A stretch of DNA of 64,000 nt from Clostridia bacterium (lineage in GTDB: Bacteria; Bacillota; Clostridia; Oscillospirales; Acutalibacteraceae), in assembly GCA_017410325.1 (NCBI GenBank), contig JAFQRA010000001.1:32277-96276 (forward strand). Reading direction: 5' to 3'. Shown one piece after another: positions 7,295 to 15,917 of this stretch (positions within the stretch are counted from its first letter, which is position 1; the number at the start of each line of letters is the position of its first letter). A program made the translations under genes and the position numbers. The notes under the pieces were generated by a model, which worked only from the letters and a program-made list of their open reading frames with translations, was not told the DNA's origin and searched no databases.

Positions 7295-9679
7295 ATGAAC
7301 AAGCACTTAATTGCTCTTGAATTTGATAAAATACTGGAACGCCTGGCGGAGTTTACCTGCTGTGAGGACAGCCGTGAGCTGGCGTTGGGTCAGCGGCCCG
7401 TGCACGAGGCTTTTGAAGCACAGGCGCTTATGAACCGGACCAGGGATGCGCATATGCTCCTTGCCCGTTTCGGCGGTCCGTCCTTCGGCGGAATGAAAAA
7501 CGTCAATAACGCTCTTCACCGTGCGGATGCAGGCTCAACGCTTTCAATGCACGAGCTGCTGCAGATTGCCGAAACCCTTCGTGTTATACGCTCACTCGTG
7601 CAGTGGCGAAGCACGAATGCGGGTGTTGAAAGCTGTCTGGATGTTTACTTCGGTGCGCTCACACCCAATAAATATCTTGAGGATTCAATCACGAATGCGA
7701 TTGTCAGCGATGAAGAAATGTCGGACAATGCTTCGCCCGAGCTTGCGTCAATCCGCCGTAAAATCCGTCAGCAGGAAAGCAAGGTGCGTGAGCAGCTTGA
7801 CAAAATGATACGCTCGCCCAAATACAAGGATATCCTGCAGGAGAGCATAGTCACAATGCGTAACGGCAGGTACGTGCTTCCCGTTAAAAATGAGCACAGA
7901 GCCTCCGTGCCCGGCCTTGTGCACGATACCTCTTCAAGTGGCGCAACCGTGTTTGTTGAGCCTATTGCAGTAGTTGAAGCGAATAACGAAATCAAGGTGC
8001 TTCTCTCAAAAGAGCGTGACGAAATCGAACGCATACTTTCCGCCCTTTCCGTTGAGGCAGGCAGCTTTGCCGCGACGATAAAGAGCAGCTTCGAATGTGC
8101 CGTTGAGCTCAACGTTATTTTTGCAAAGGCACAGCTTGCCTACAGTATGAATTCCGCCGCACCGTCAATAAACGACAGGGGCATAATCGAGCTGCGCAAC
8201 GCAAGACACCCCCTGATTGATAAGAAAAAGGTAGTGCCTGTAAATATAAGGCTCGGTAAGGATTTTGATACGCTTGTCATAACGGGCCCGAATACGGGCG
8301 GTAAAACCGTTTCAATCAAAACGGTCGGTCTGCTTACAGTTATGGCTTCCTGCGGTATGATGATACCCGTCAGCGATATGAGCGAGATTTCCGTTTTTAA
8401 AAAAATACTTGCCGATATAGGTGACGAGCAGTCAATTGAGCAGTCGCTGTCCACCTTCTCGGCACACATGACGAATATAATAGATATACTTTCCAAAACA
8501 GATGACCGAAGCCTTGTGCTCATAGACGAGCTTGGTGCCGGCACAGACCCGATTGAGGGCGCGGCACTTGCAATGGCAATTCTTGAATCCCTCAACCTTA
8601 AGGGCGCAAAAATTGCCGCAACTACTCACTATGCCGAGCTGAAGGCTTACGCACTTTCAACCGACAGGGTCGAAAACGGCTGCTGTGAGTTTGACGTTGC
8701 AACCCTTCGCCCGACCTACCGTCTGCTTATCGGTATGCCGGGCCGCTCAAACGCGTTTGCAATCAGCGAAAGGCTTGGTATGGACAAGACGATAGTCGAC
8801 CGTGCGGCTGAGCTGGTTTCTGCCGAAAACACAAGGTTTGAGGACGTTATCGAAAGCCTTGAAAAGAGCAGAAAAGACCTTGAAACCGAAAAGCAGGAGG
8901 CATACGAGCAGACGAGGCTTGCCGAAAAAATCCGCCTTGAAGCCGAGGAGAAAAAGGGGAAAATCGAACAGTTCCGCCAGAAGGAGATTGACGATGCAAA
9001 ATCCCAGGCGGCAAGAATCGTTGACCAGGCAAGGCGCGAGGCAAACGCTCTGCTCGCCGAGCTTGACAAGCTCAAAAAAGAAAAGGACAAAACCAAGGAT
9101 ATGGCAGACCTTGCAAGGCGCGCAAGGGCCGCTGTGCGCAAGGGCGTTGACGCTATGGACGAGGCGGCCAACCCCGTTGACGATTATAACGACGATGAAG
9201 ACTACGTTCTTCCCCGTCCCCTTGAGGTGGGGGATGCCGTGCTGATTACGGGTATCAACAAGCAGGCAACCGTGCTTTCAATTGAAAAGAGCGGCAACGT
9301 TCAGGTTATGGCAGGCACGGCTAAAATGCGTGTCAAGGCCGATAATCTCCGCCTTCTCAGCGGCAAACAGAAGCAGACCGTTTCTTCGGGCCCGAGGAAA
9401 ACGGGTGACAGCCTTGAGGGCAGAGGCACTCTTGCCGCTACTACGAGGCTTGACCTTCGCGGTATGATGGTTGACGATGCGCTGATTGAAATTGACCGCT
9501 TTATCGACAGCGGATTGCGCACGGGCTTGAGCGAATTTACAATAATTCACGGCAAGGGCACGGGTGCACTGCGTGCCGCAACACACGACTATCTGCGTAA
9601 ATCACGCTTTGTCAAAACCTTCCGCCTGGGAATATACGGTGAGGGTGAAACGGGCGTAACGATAGTAACACTCAAATAA
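7295..9679 (+). CDS. mutS2: MutS2 ATPase/endonuclease
   Basis: 794 aa, full length for MutS2. It has an N-terminal clamp/lever region, an ATPase domain with Walker A GPNTGGKT at residues 331-338 and Walker B VLIDELGAGTDP, a long charged coiled coil (about 520-620), a KOW-like linker and a C-terminal Smr nuclease domain with LDLRG (about 717) and HGKGTG (about 752). In Firmicutes MutS2 acts on recombination intermediates and rescues stalled or collided ribosomes; it is not a mismatch-repair protein. AGGAG lies 10 bases before ATG 7295. Confidence 0.97.
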   Translation: MNKHLIALEFDKILERLAEFTCCEDSRELALGQRPVHEAFEAQALMNRTRDAHMLLARFGGPSFGGMKNVNNALHRADAGSTLSMHELLQIAETLRVIRSLVQWRSTNAGVESCLDVYFGALTPNKYLEDSITNAIVSDEEMSDNASPELASIRRKIRQQESKVREQLDKMIRSPKYKDILQESIVTMRNGRYVLPVKNEHRASVPGLVHDTSSSGATVFVEPIAVVEANNEIKVLLSKERDEIERILSALSVEAGSFAATIKSSFECAVELNVIFAKAQLAYSMNSAAPSINDRGIIELRNARHPLIDKKKVVPVNIRLGKDFDTLVITGPNTGGKTVSIKTVGLLTVMASCGMMIPVSDMSEISVFKKILADIGDEQSIEQSLSTFSAHMTNIIDILSKTDDRSLVLIDELGAGTDPIEGAALAMAILESLNLKGAKIAATTHYAELKAYALSTDRVENGCCEFDVATLRPTYRLLIGMPGRSNAFAISERLGMDKTIVDRAAELVSAENTRFEDVIESLEKSRKDLETEKQEAYEQTRLAEKIRLEAEEKKGKIEQFRQKEIDDAKSQAARIVDQARREANALLAELDKLKKEKDKTKDMADLARRARAAVRKGVDAMDEAANPVDDYNDDEDYVLPRPLEVGDAVLITGINKQATVLSIEKSGNVQVMAGTAKMRVKADNLRLLSGKQKQTVSSGPRKTGDSLEGRGTLAATTRLDLRGMMVDDALIEIDRFIDSGLRTGLSEFTIIHGKGTGALRAATHDYLRKSRFVKTFRLGIYGEGETGVTIVTLK

Positions 9680-9694
9680 CAAAGGAGAATGATT

Positions 9695-10633
9695 ATGTTA
9701 AAAACAATACTCAAATCCGGCGTAAAGTTCCTTATTGCACTCGTAACTCTCATCAACCCTGCACTCCTTGACGTGCTCGATTTCGGCGAGTTTCCGACCG
9801 ATAATCAGATTGATATGAGCAAGTTTACCGACGAGCCCGTATGGTGTGACGAGTTTGAAGGCACGGAGGTTGACTCTTCGAAATGGGGCCCCTCGTGGTG
9901 GGTAACTATGCGTAAGGGCGGCTATTGGCACGAGGATATGATTTCCGTGCGTGACGGCAACCTCGTAATCCGTGCGGAATACCTTGAAGAGCCGCTTGAA
10001 AACAAATATTACGAGCAGTGGCACGATGAAATTGATTTTGACGAATACAAGCCGGGCTGGTACACGGGTGAGCTTACCACCGAGGGCAAGTACGAGCAGT
10101 GCTACGGCTACTTTGAAATCCGCTGTATCCTGCCTGCGGCAACGGGTATGTGGTCAGCCTTCTGGATGATGAATGAAGGTGTTTACAAGGTTGACGGCTC
10201 GGGCAAGGACGGCACTGAGGTCGATATCTTTGAGTCAATGTACTACAAGGACCATTGGTGGGGTAACGATGCCGTTATCAGCGGCATTGTTTACGACGGC
10301 TACGGCGACGACAACGGCAACGCTTCCATCGGTAAGGTATTTATGGAGGGCAACCCCTACGAGGAATACCACACCTACGGCCTTGAATGGAACGAAAACG
10401 AGTACATATTCTACGTTGACGGCTATGAAACGGGCAGACTCACCGACGGCGGTGTTTCGCAGAACCCCGAGTACCTGCTTATCTCCTGCGAGTTTGCAGG
10501 CAGCAACGGCGTGCAGCATTCCGACAGACACGGCACGGGCGAAATCAGCAAAACTCCCGAAGAAAACTGGCCTGCGGAGTTTATCATCGACTACGTAAGA
10601 TGCTACCAGTATAAGGATAAGGTTAATAACTGA
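9695..10633 (+). CDS. glycoside hydrolase family 16 (beta-glucanase type), membrane-anchored or secreted
   Basis: 312-aa GH16 enzyme. The catalytic signature ExDxxE is visible as EVDIFE (E175 nucleophile, D177, E180 acid/base), preceded by the usual GYFEIR and WSAFWMM strands. An N-terminal hydrophobic stretch (FLIALVTLINPALLDVL) is a signal peptide or anchor. GH16 enzymes cleave beta-1,3/1,4-glucans, lichenan, agarose or carrageenan; the substrate is not decided here, though laminarinase or lichenase is likely. Of two ATGs, 9695 is used because AAGGAG sits 7 bases upstream; the earlier one at 9689 touches the ribosome site. It is 15 bases downstream of mutS2 and may be partly co-transcribed. 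Confidence 0.92.
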   Translation: MLKTILKSGVKFLIALVTLINPALLDVLDFGEFPTDNQIDMSKFTDEPVWCDEFEGTEVDSSKWGPSWWVTMRKGGYWHEDMISVRDGNLVIRAEYLEEPLENKYYEQWHDEIDFDEYKPGWYTGELTTEGKYEQCYGYFEIRCILPAATGMWSAFWMMNEGVYKVDGSGKDGTEVDIFESMYYKDHWWGNDAVISGIVYDGYGDDNGNASIGKVFMEGNPYEEYHTYGLEWNENEYIFYVDGYETGRLTDGGVSQNPEYLLISCEFAGSNGVQHSDRHGTGEISKTPEENWPAEFIIDYVRCYQYKDKVNN

Positions 10634-10646
10634 ACATAAAAGAATA

Positions 10647-10686
10647 AGCAGTTGCCTCACAGCGAGGCAGCTGCTTTCTTTTTTTA
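10647..10686. terminator. bidirectional terminator between convergent genes
   Basis: Hairpin AGCAGTTGCCTC / GAGGCAGCTGCT (10647-10675) is followed on the plus strand by TTTCTTTTTTT. It separates the GH16 gene (plus) from the oxidoreductase gene (minus), whose stop is at 10684. Confidence 0.85.
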
Positions 10687-11667
10687 TTTATCCTGCGGGT
10701 AAACTATACCCGTCATTTTTCGGATTTCGTCCATTTGTTTTGTTATGTAAAGCGTTTGCTCTGCCGTATTTACCGGGCTTTCCGTGAGTCCGAGTGAAAT
10801 ACATTCGCACAGGTGCTTTATCTGCTCCTCAAAGCCGTTTCCAGCGTAGGGGACGGCAATTATTTCGGTTTCGTCGCTGCCCAAATTCAGCTCAATTTCC
10901 TGCGGAGCATAAAAGCGCGGCAGTCTGGCGTAGCCCTTGGTGCCGTATATATAGCCCTCGTTGGGCTTCCTTAAAAGAATCGCGCTTGAAAGGTCGGCAA
11001 TTGCACCGCTTTTATATTTCATAATCACGCAGGTGTGGCTGTCAACACCGCCGTAAAGGCTTGACTGTGCGTTGATTTCGGTAACGTCTTTGCCCAGATA
11101 CCAGCTTGCAAAATTCAGCGCGTAAACGCCTACGTCCAGCAGTGAGCCTCCGCCGTTCTCAACCTTGAAAACGTGGTGACCCATTTCGTCCTCGTCCATT
11201 GTATAGCAGAATTTACCCTCAACGCCGAGTATTTCACCGAGCAAGCCGCTTTGTACGATTTCAAGCATTTTAATCGTGCCGGGCACAAGCCTTGCCCACA
11301 TCGCTTCCATAAGCAGAACGCCGTTTTTCCTTGCACAGCGGAACATTTCCTCCGCTTCTGCGGTGTTTACTGCCATCGGCTTTTCGCAGATTACGTGCTT
11401 GCCTCCGTTCATCATCAGGCACGAACAACCTATGTGACCCGAGTGGGGCACGGCAATATAAGCCGCATCAATTGTATCGGACTTTGCCATTTTCCCGTAG
11501 CTGTCAAAGCGCACGGGAATGTCAAACTCATCTGCGAATTTTTCAGCGTTTTCCTTTGTTCTGGAGGCAACGGCAACAAGCTCTGCCTCGGGAACGTTTT
11601 TTATTGCGTTGGCAAAGCGGTGGGCAATTCCGCCCGTGCCGACTATGCCGAAACGGATTTTCTTCAT
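10684..11667 (-). CDS. Gfo/Idh/MocA-family NAD(P)-dependent oxidoreductase
   Basis: 327 aa. The N-terminal Rossmann fold has GTGGIAHRFA, and the cofactor/active-site signature EKPMAVN lies near residue 95, followed by the alpha/beta substrate domain (GGGSLLDVGVYALNF). Members oxidise or reduce sugars, inositols or glycosides, or act on trans-dihydrodiols; the LDVGVY form resembles dihydrodiol-dehydrogenase-like members common in gut Clostridia. It lies 9 bases downstream of the citrate synthase stop on the same strand and may be co-transcribed. The substrate is unknown. Confidence 0.93.
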   Translation of the reverse strand: MKKIRFGIVGTGGIAHRFANAIKNVPEAELVAVASRTKENAEKFADEFDIPVRFDSYGKMAKSDTIDAAYIAVPHSGHIGCSCLMMNGGKHVICEKPMAVNTAEAEEMFRCARKNGVLLMEAMWARLVPGTIKMLEIVQSGLLGEILGVEGKFCYTMDEDEMGHHVFKVENGGGSLLDVGVYALNFASWYLGKDVTEINAQSSLYGGVDSHTCVIMKYKSGAIADLSSAILLRKPNEGYIYGTKGYARLPRFYAPQEIELNLGSDETEIIAVPYAGNGFEEQIKHLCECISLGLTESPVNTAEQTLYITKQMDEIRKMTGIVYPQDK

Positions 11668-11676
11668 AGAAGCATC

Positions 11677-12999
11677 CTACTTTTCTTCCATAACGCTCAG
11701 GTATGCGGGACGTATAATTTTGTCCATACAGATAAGCTCTTCAATTCTGTGTGCGCTCCAGCCGACTATACGGGCAACGGCAAACATAGCCGTATAAAGC
11801 TCCTGCGGAATTCCGAGCATATCGTAAACGAAGCCGCTGTAGAAGTCTACGTTGGGGCTTACACCCTTGTAAATGTGTCTGTACTTTGCAATAAGCTCGG
11901 GTGCCAGCTTTTCAATGCTCTCGTAAAGCATAAGGTCTTTGTCTCTGCCTTTTTCGGCGGCAAGCTTCTCAACGTAGCCTCTGAACACGCGCTCTCTCGG
12001 GTCGGAAAGTGAATATACGGCGTGACCCATACCGTAAACAAGGCCCTTTTTGTCAAAGGCCTCCTTGTTGATGATTTTCGTCAGGTATGCCGCAACCTCG
12101 TCTTCGTCGGCGTAATCGTTTACGTGGGCGCGGATATCCTCCATCATTTCCATAACCTTTATGTTTGCGCCGCCGTGCTTGGGGCCCTTGAGTGAGGACA
12201 TTGCCGCGGCAATCGTGGAATAGGTGTCCGAGCCGGAGGAGGTGATAACTCTTGTGGTAAAGGTGGAGTTGTTACCGCCGCCGTGCTCCATGTGAAGAAT
12301 AAGTGCAGTGTCGAGCACCTTGGCTTCCGTGGCGGTGTATTTTTTGTCGGGGCGCAGCATCATCAGCAGGTTTTCCGCCGTTGAAAGGTTGGGGTCGGGG
12401 CGGTGGATAACCATGCTTTCCATATTGTCGTAGTAGTTGTACGCGTGGTAAGCGTAAACGGCAAGCATCGGAAACTGTGCAATGAGCCTGATGCACTGGC
12501 GAAGGGAGTTGCTCACACTCGTGTCAAGCATCCTGTCGTCATAAGAAGCAAGGGTGAGCAGGCTTCTCGTCATCGTGTTCATTATGTCCTTGCCGGGTGC
12601 CTTCATAATTACGTCTCTCGTGAAGTTTGTCGGCAGCGTGCGGCTTGAGCCGATAAAGCCCTTGAATTCTTTGAGCTCGGTTTCATCGGGCATTTCACCC
12701 ATAAGCAGAAGATAGGCGATTTTTTCGTAACCCAGCTCAGTTTCGCCCAGCCCGCCGAGCAATTCTTCAACGCGGTAGCCTCTGTACCAGAGCTTGCCGT
12801 GGCAGGGTCTTTTTTCACCGTTTCTCATTTCAAAAGAGGTGATTTTGGAAATGTTTGTAAGGCCTGCAATAACTCCGTTGCCGTTTTCGTCACGCAATCC
12901 TCTCTTTACGCCGAGCTCCTTGTAAAGACGGGGCTCGATTCTGTCGTTATTGCGGCAGGTTTCTTCCTTTTGTGTTGAGTACTCAAATATGTCCTTCAT
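11677..12999 (-). CDS. gltA: citrate synthase
   Basis: Citrate synthase condensing acetyl-CoA with oxaloacetate, 440 aa from the chosen start. Catalytic landmarks are present: HGGGNNSTF and GPKHGGAN (oxaloacetate/CoA histidines), GMGHAVYSLSDPRE (second catalytic His) and the Asp/Arg region NVDFYSGFVY near the C-terminus. The frame stays open to 13044; AAAGGAG stands 9 bases before ATG 12999 and only 3 before ATG 13005, so 12999 is preferred. It probably supports glutamate synthesis in an incomplete TCA pathway; no other TCA gene is adjacent. 2-Methylcitrate synthase activity cannot be excluded. Confidence 0.93.
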   Translation of the reverse strand: MKDIFEYSTQKEETCRNNDRIEPRLYKELGVKRGLRDENGNGVIAGLTNISKITSFEMRNGEKRPCHGKLWYRGYRVEELLGGLGETELGYEKIAYLLLMGEMPDETELKEFKGFIGSSRTLPTNFTRDVIMKAPGKDIMNTMTRSLLTLASYDDRMLDTSVSNSLRQCIRLIAQFPMLAVYAYHAYNYYDNMESMVIHRPDPNLSTAENLLMMLRPDKKYTATEAKVLDTALILHMEHGGGNNSTFTTRVITSSGSDTYSTIAAAMSSLKGPKHGGANIKVMEMMEDIRAHVNDYADEDEVAAYLTKIINKEAFDKKGLVYGMGHAVYSLSDPRERVFRGYVEKLAAEKGRDKDLMLYESIEKLAPELIAKYRHIYKGVSPNVDFYSGFVYDMLGIPQELYTAMFAVARIVGWSAHRIEELICMDKIIRPAYLSVMEEK

Positions 13000-13106
13000 T
13001 CGCATATACTCCTTTCTTCTTTTCCTTTTATTAAAATATATCAAATGATTATAACAATATTATCGATATCATATTAACATTTTAGAATAATGTATATATC
13101 TTTGTC

Positions 13107-13151
13107 AAGCAAAACTAAAACACCTCTGCAATTTTTGGTTTGCAGAGGTGT
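13107..13151 (-). terminator. terminator of the CofE-like gene
   Basis: Stem ACACCTCTGCA (13120-13130) / TGCAGAGGTGT (13141-13151), with a T-rich run on the minus strand (TTTTAGTTTTGC), placed 25 bases after the CofE-like stop. Confidence 0.85.
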
Positions 13152-13175
13152 AATTAATTACGCATTACGAATTGA

Positions 13176-14369
13176 TTATTCCGTTGTGTAGTTGTCGAAA
13201 TAGCCCTGAATGAATACAATCGGTGTGCCCTTGTCGCCCGAACCGGAGGTAAGGTCGCAGAGTGAACCGATAAGGTCTGTCAGGCGGCGGGGTGTTGTAC
13301 CCTCGGAAGCCATCTTACCGACAAGGTTGCCGTCCTTCTGGTGAATCTTTTCCTTGATAGCCTCTTTGAGAGCATCGCCTGAAAGATCGGAAAATTCGTT
13401 GTCTGCAAGGTACTTGAGCTTGAGCTCGTTGGGCGTGCCCTCAAGACCGGAGGTGTATGCAGGGGAAACAACGGGGTCTGCAAGCTCCCATATTTTGCCG
13501 ACGGGGTCCTTGAAAGCGCCGTCGCCGTAAACCATAACTTCAATTCTTTTGCCTGTTGCGGCAAAGAGCTTTTCCTGAATAGCGTCAACAACGGGCTGAC
13601 AGTCGCGGGGGAAGAGCTTTACCTGGTCCTCCGTTGCCTTGTTTGAGCCGAGCAGACCGTAATCGGCGTTGAAGCCGCTGCCGTTAACGGGTGCGTTGAG
13701 GATTTCGTCAAGGCCGAGCACGGTTTCGCCGCCGTTAGCCTTGAGGATTCTCTTTGTGCGTGCACGTGTGTGAATGTCACAGCAAAGAACGTTCTTTGTG
13801 TAGTCAAGAATAGCCTTGGGGTTGTTTGCAAAAATGATTTCGGCTTCTGCGCCGCATTCGGTGATAAGCTGCTCGTAATATTCTACGTAGTCAACGCCCG
13901 TAAAGGTGTGCTTCTCGTAGCCGAAAAGCTCTCTGTACTTTTCGAGTGAAAGCACGTCCTTGTAGGGGTCAACGCCCTTTTCGTCAAGTGCGTCAATGCT
14001 GATAAGGTGGTTGCCGACCTCATCAGACGGGTAGGAGAGCATGAGCACGATTTTCTTTGCGCCCTTTGCAATACCGCGAAGGCAGATAGCAAAACGGTTA
14101 CGGCTGAGAATCGGGAAAATAACGCCGACGGTTTCGCCGCCGAATTTTGCCTTTACGTCTGCTGCAATATCGTCAACCGTAGCGTAGTTGCCCTGTGCAC
14201 GTGCAACAATGGCCTCAGTCATTGCAACAATGTCTCTGTCATTGAACTGGAAGCCTGCGTCCTCGCTTGCTTCAAGTACGGAATTGGTAACGATTTCTAC
14301 AATGTCGTCGCCGTTTCTGATGATGGGGGCTCTGACACCGCGTGATACTGTACCGATAGTACGGCTCAT
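13176..14369 (-). CDS. coenzyme F420-0:L-glutamate ligase-like (CofE family) protein
   Basis: 397 aa, similar throughout to the large Clostridia proteins annotated as coenzyme F420-0:L-glutamate ligase: N-terminal TVSRGVRAPIIRNGDDIVEIV, then ARAQGNYATVDDIAADV, FPILSRNRFA and VYGDGAFKDPVGKIWELADP. True CofE adds glutamates to F420-0 in methanogens and actinobacteria. Most Clostridia lack F420, so the real substrate is probably another glutamylated compound; many such genomes carry only this member. It stands alone with its own terminator, and a good ribosome site (AAAGGAG) precedes ATG 14369. Confidence 0.85.
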   Translation of the reverse strand: MSRTIGTVSRGVRAPIIRNGDDIVEIVTNSVLEASEDAGFQFNDRDIVAMTEAIVARAQGNYATVDDIAADVKAKFGGETVGVIFPILSRNRFAICLRGIAKGAKKIVLMLSYPSDEVGNHLISIDALDEKGVDPYKDVLSLEKYRELFGYEKHTFTGVDYVEYYEQLITECGAEAEIIFANNPKAILDYTKNVLCCDIHTRARTKRILKANGGETVLGLDEILNAPVNGSGFNADYGLLGSNKATEDQVKLFPRDCQPVVDAIQEKLFAATGKRIEVMVYGDGAFKDPVGKIWELADPVVSPAYTSGLEGTPNELKLKYLADNEFSDLSGDALKEAIKEKIHQKDGNLVGKMASEGTTPRRLTDLIGSLCDLTSGSGDKGTPIVFIQGYFDNYTTE

Positions 14370-14567
14370 TTAAAACATCTCCTTTAGAAGATAAAAAATT
14401 AACAAAAATTATAATATTGCAAAAAACAACTCAATTATTATATCACCAAGTACACAGTTTTTCAATATTTTTTATTTGGAAAATTTATCAGTTTTTGAGT
14501 TTTTGCAGAAAAAATTTTTAGTGATATTAAATTATTTTTTTATTATCCGGTTGTGTCAAAAAAAGAA

Positions 14568-14638
14568 ATGTCATTCTGAGACGAAGCCGAAGAAGCCTTT
14601 ACGCTTAAAAAATTCTTCGTTTTCGCTCAGAATGACAT
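14568..14638. repeat. TGTCATTCTGAG palindromic element, copy 1
   Basis: A 71-base element bounded by ATGTCATTCTGAG and its complement CTCAGAATGACAT, with an inner GAAGAA.../TTCTTC pairing. A second copy lies at 19159-19227. Reading the minus strand, the hairpin is followed by TTTCTTTTTTTGACA, so this copy may also end transcription of the lysis cassette, whose last gene stops at 14666. The remaining sequence between 14370 and 14567 is AT-rich and holds only promoter-like sequence for the divergent side. Confidence 0.75.
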
Positions 14639-14665
14639 ATATAATTAATTGGATTTAATTACGAA

Positions 14666-14914
14666 TTACGCATTTGAAAACTGCTTTACAAGCTGGTTGC
14701 CGAAAACTGCCGTGCCTGTGAGCAGTACGCCCTGAATTGCCGAATCTACCGACACGCCCATCAGCCCGAAGGCGCAGGCAACGCCGACAGCGAGCAGTAT
14801 AACGGGGATGTAGCGGTCGTTTACCGTTTTTGTTTCTTTTATGATTTTGCCTATGATATTCAGCAGGGGAATTACCGCAAGCCCCTGCTCAAAAAGATAG
14901 TCGCTGATGTTCAA
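14666..14914 (-). CDS. putative phage holin
   Basis: 82 aa with a TTG start at 14914 chosen because AGGGAG lies 10 bases upstream; the open frame upstream of it overlaps XhlA and has no ribosome site. The protein has two to three hydrophobic helices (GLAVIPLLNIIGKII; YIPVILLAVGVACAFGLMGV; AIQGVLLTGTAVFGNQLVKQ), the pattern of small Gram-positive phage holins that form membrane holes to release endolysin. It is the last gene of the cassette, 17 bases after XhlA. The size, topology and position support the call; the exact holin family was not resolved. Confidence 0.75.
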   Translation of the reverse strand: MNISDYLFEQGLAVIPLLNIIGKIIKETKTVNDRYIPVILLAVGVACAFGLMGVSVDSAIQGVLLTGTAVFGNQLVKQFSNA

Positions 14915-14931
14915 AAATTTACTTCTCCCTT

Positions 14932-15192
14932 TTATAAATTTGATATTATTGCCGCTGCAAGTGCGGCGGCAACTGCGCCCGCAAGACTGAGCACGATTTT
15001 GTCCCACAGCCTTGCAGGCCTTGAATTTATCTTGCCGACACTTTCCTTTAATTCGCCCAGCGTTATCAGAATATTGTCAAGCTTTGTTGTCACAACTGCC
15101 ATTTCTTCGCCGAATTTGTTCGTGCGGCTGTAAAGCTTTCTGATGTCTGCCTCTGCTTTTTCAATGCGGTGCTCAATTTCCTCAAGTGTCAT
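14932..15192 (-). CDS. XhlA/BhlA-like holin-associated protein
   Basis: 86 aa: a charged coiled-coil N-terminus (MTLEEIEHRIEKAEADIRKL) and a single C-terminal membrane helix (IVLSLAGAVAAALAAAII). This is the architecture of haemolysin XhlA, which works with a holin and endolysin in the PBSX phage of Bacillus. ATG 15192 follows GGGAGGTG; the open frame extends upstream but overlaps the endolysin end. It starts 2 bases after the endolysin stop. Confidence 0.85.
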   Translation of the reverse strand: MTLEEIEHRIEKAEADIRKLYSRTNKFGEEMAVVTTKLDNILITLGELKESVGKINSRPARLWDKIVLSLAGAVAAALAAAIISNL

Positions 15193-15194
15193 TT

Positions 15195-15833
15195 TTATAC
15201 ACCTCCCGAATAGGCTGCGAAGCCGCATTTTGTTGTTCCTGCGGCAGAATAGGTCAGCAGATAACAGCCGTCAATTAATGCCGTGCATTGTGCTGTTTCT
15301 CCCGGCAAAAGTAAGCCTATGCTGTTCTTCTTTGCCTTGCAGTCTGCAACGGTCTGATAAACCTTTTCGGAGGTACTGCCGTTTTTCCATGTTTTTGCCG
15401 TAAAATCACTCTCCTGTGTGAAATCGTTCCAATTTATGAATTCGTTCGGGTCAAGCAGATTTTTTCCGTAGCCCCACGTTTCACAGTCCTGTATTTCAAC
15501 GTGCAGGTGTGCGCCGCTGCTGTTGCCCGTGCTGCCCATCGTGCCAAGCTTCTGTCCCGCTTTTATTTTTGCGCCGACCGGTAATTCCGCTTTGCTTTTC
15601 AGGTGTGCGTAAAGCACGCATTTTCCGTCGTCGGTGCGGTAAACAATATGGTTGCCGTAGCTTTTGCCGCAGCCCGAGGTGCGCGTAACAATGCCGTCTG
15701 CAATTGCAACGAGCGTACAGTCGGTGTCGCATACACGGTCAACTCCCGTGTGATAGCCCAGCTTCCAGCTTCCCTGCTTTTTGAAAGCGGTGGTCTGTCT
15801 GCTTTTATTCCTGAACGGTGAACGGTAAATCAT
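15195..15833 (-). CDS. M23 family peptidase endolysin
   Basis: 212 aa. The zinc site of M23 (LytM/lysostaphin) peptidases is complete: H28 and D32 in HTGVD, H77 in YAHLK, and H109/H111 in HLHVE. The domain ends near residue 135 (LLDPNEFINW); the last ~75 residues contain a small SH3-like or wall-binding segment. It has no signal peptide, so it needs the neighbouring holin to reach the wall, where it would cleave peptide cross-bridges. Its start overlaps the stop of a 24-codon reading frame (ATGA). Four cysteines in the catalytic domain are unusual for a secreted enzyme. Confidence 0.9.
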   Translation of the reverse strand: MIYRSPFRNKSRQTTAFKKQGSWKLGYHTGVDRVCDTDCTLVAIADGIVTRTSGCGKSYGNHIVYRTDDGKCVLYAHLKSKAELPVGAKIKAGQKLGTMGSTGNSSGAHLHVEIQDCETWGYGKNLLDPNEFINWNDFTQESDFTAKTWKNGSTSEKVYQTVADCKAKKNSIGLLLPGETAQCTALIDGCYLLTYSAAGTTKCGFAAYSGGV

Positions 15834-15904
15834 ATAAACACCGCCTCAAGCAGGTGCAGAAAATACGCCGCATAAAGCTCTATAATAAAAAGAAAATGTA
15901 TCAT
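15830..15904 (-). CDS. possible 24-aa membrane peptide (XkdX position)
   Basis: ATG 15904 is preceded by AAGGCGGTG at a 6-base distance and the frame ends in a TGA that overlaps the endolysin ATG. The peptide is almost entirely hydrophobic/aromatic (MIHFLFIIELYAAYFLHLL...). In Siphoviridae-type lysis modules a tiny XkdX-like gene often sits between fibre and endolysin, but the sequence is not recognisably XkdX. It may serve mainly as a translational coupler. Confidence 0.45.
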   Translation of the reverse strand: MIHFLFIIELYAAYFLHLLEAVFI

Positions 15905-15917
15905 TTTTTGCACCGCC

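Noticed and set aside
13176-14369. Evidence for an F420 pathway
   Set aside because: A single CofE-like gene is common in Clostridia without F420; no other pathway gene is in the window.
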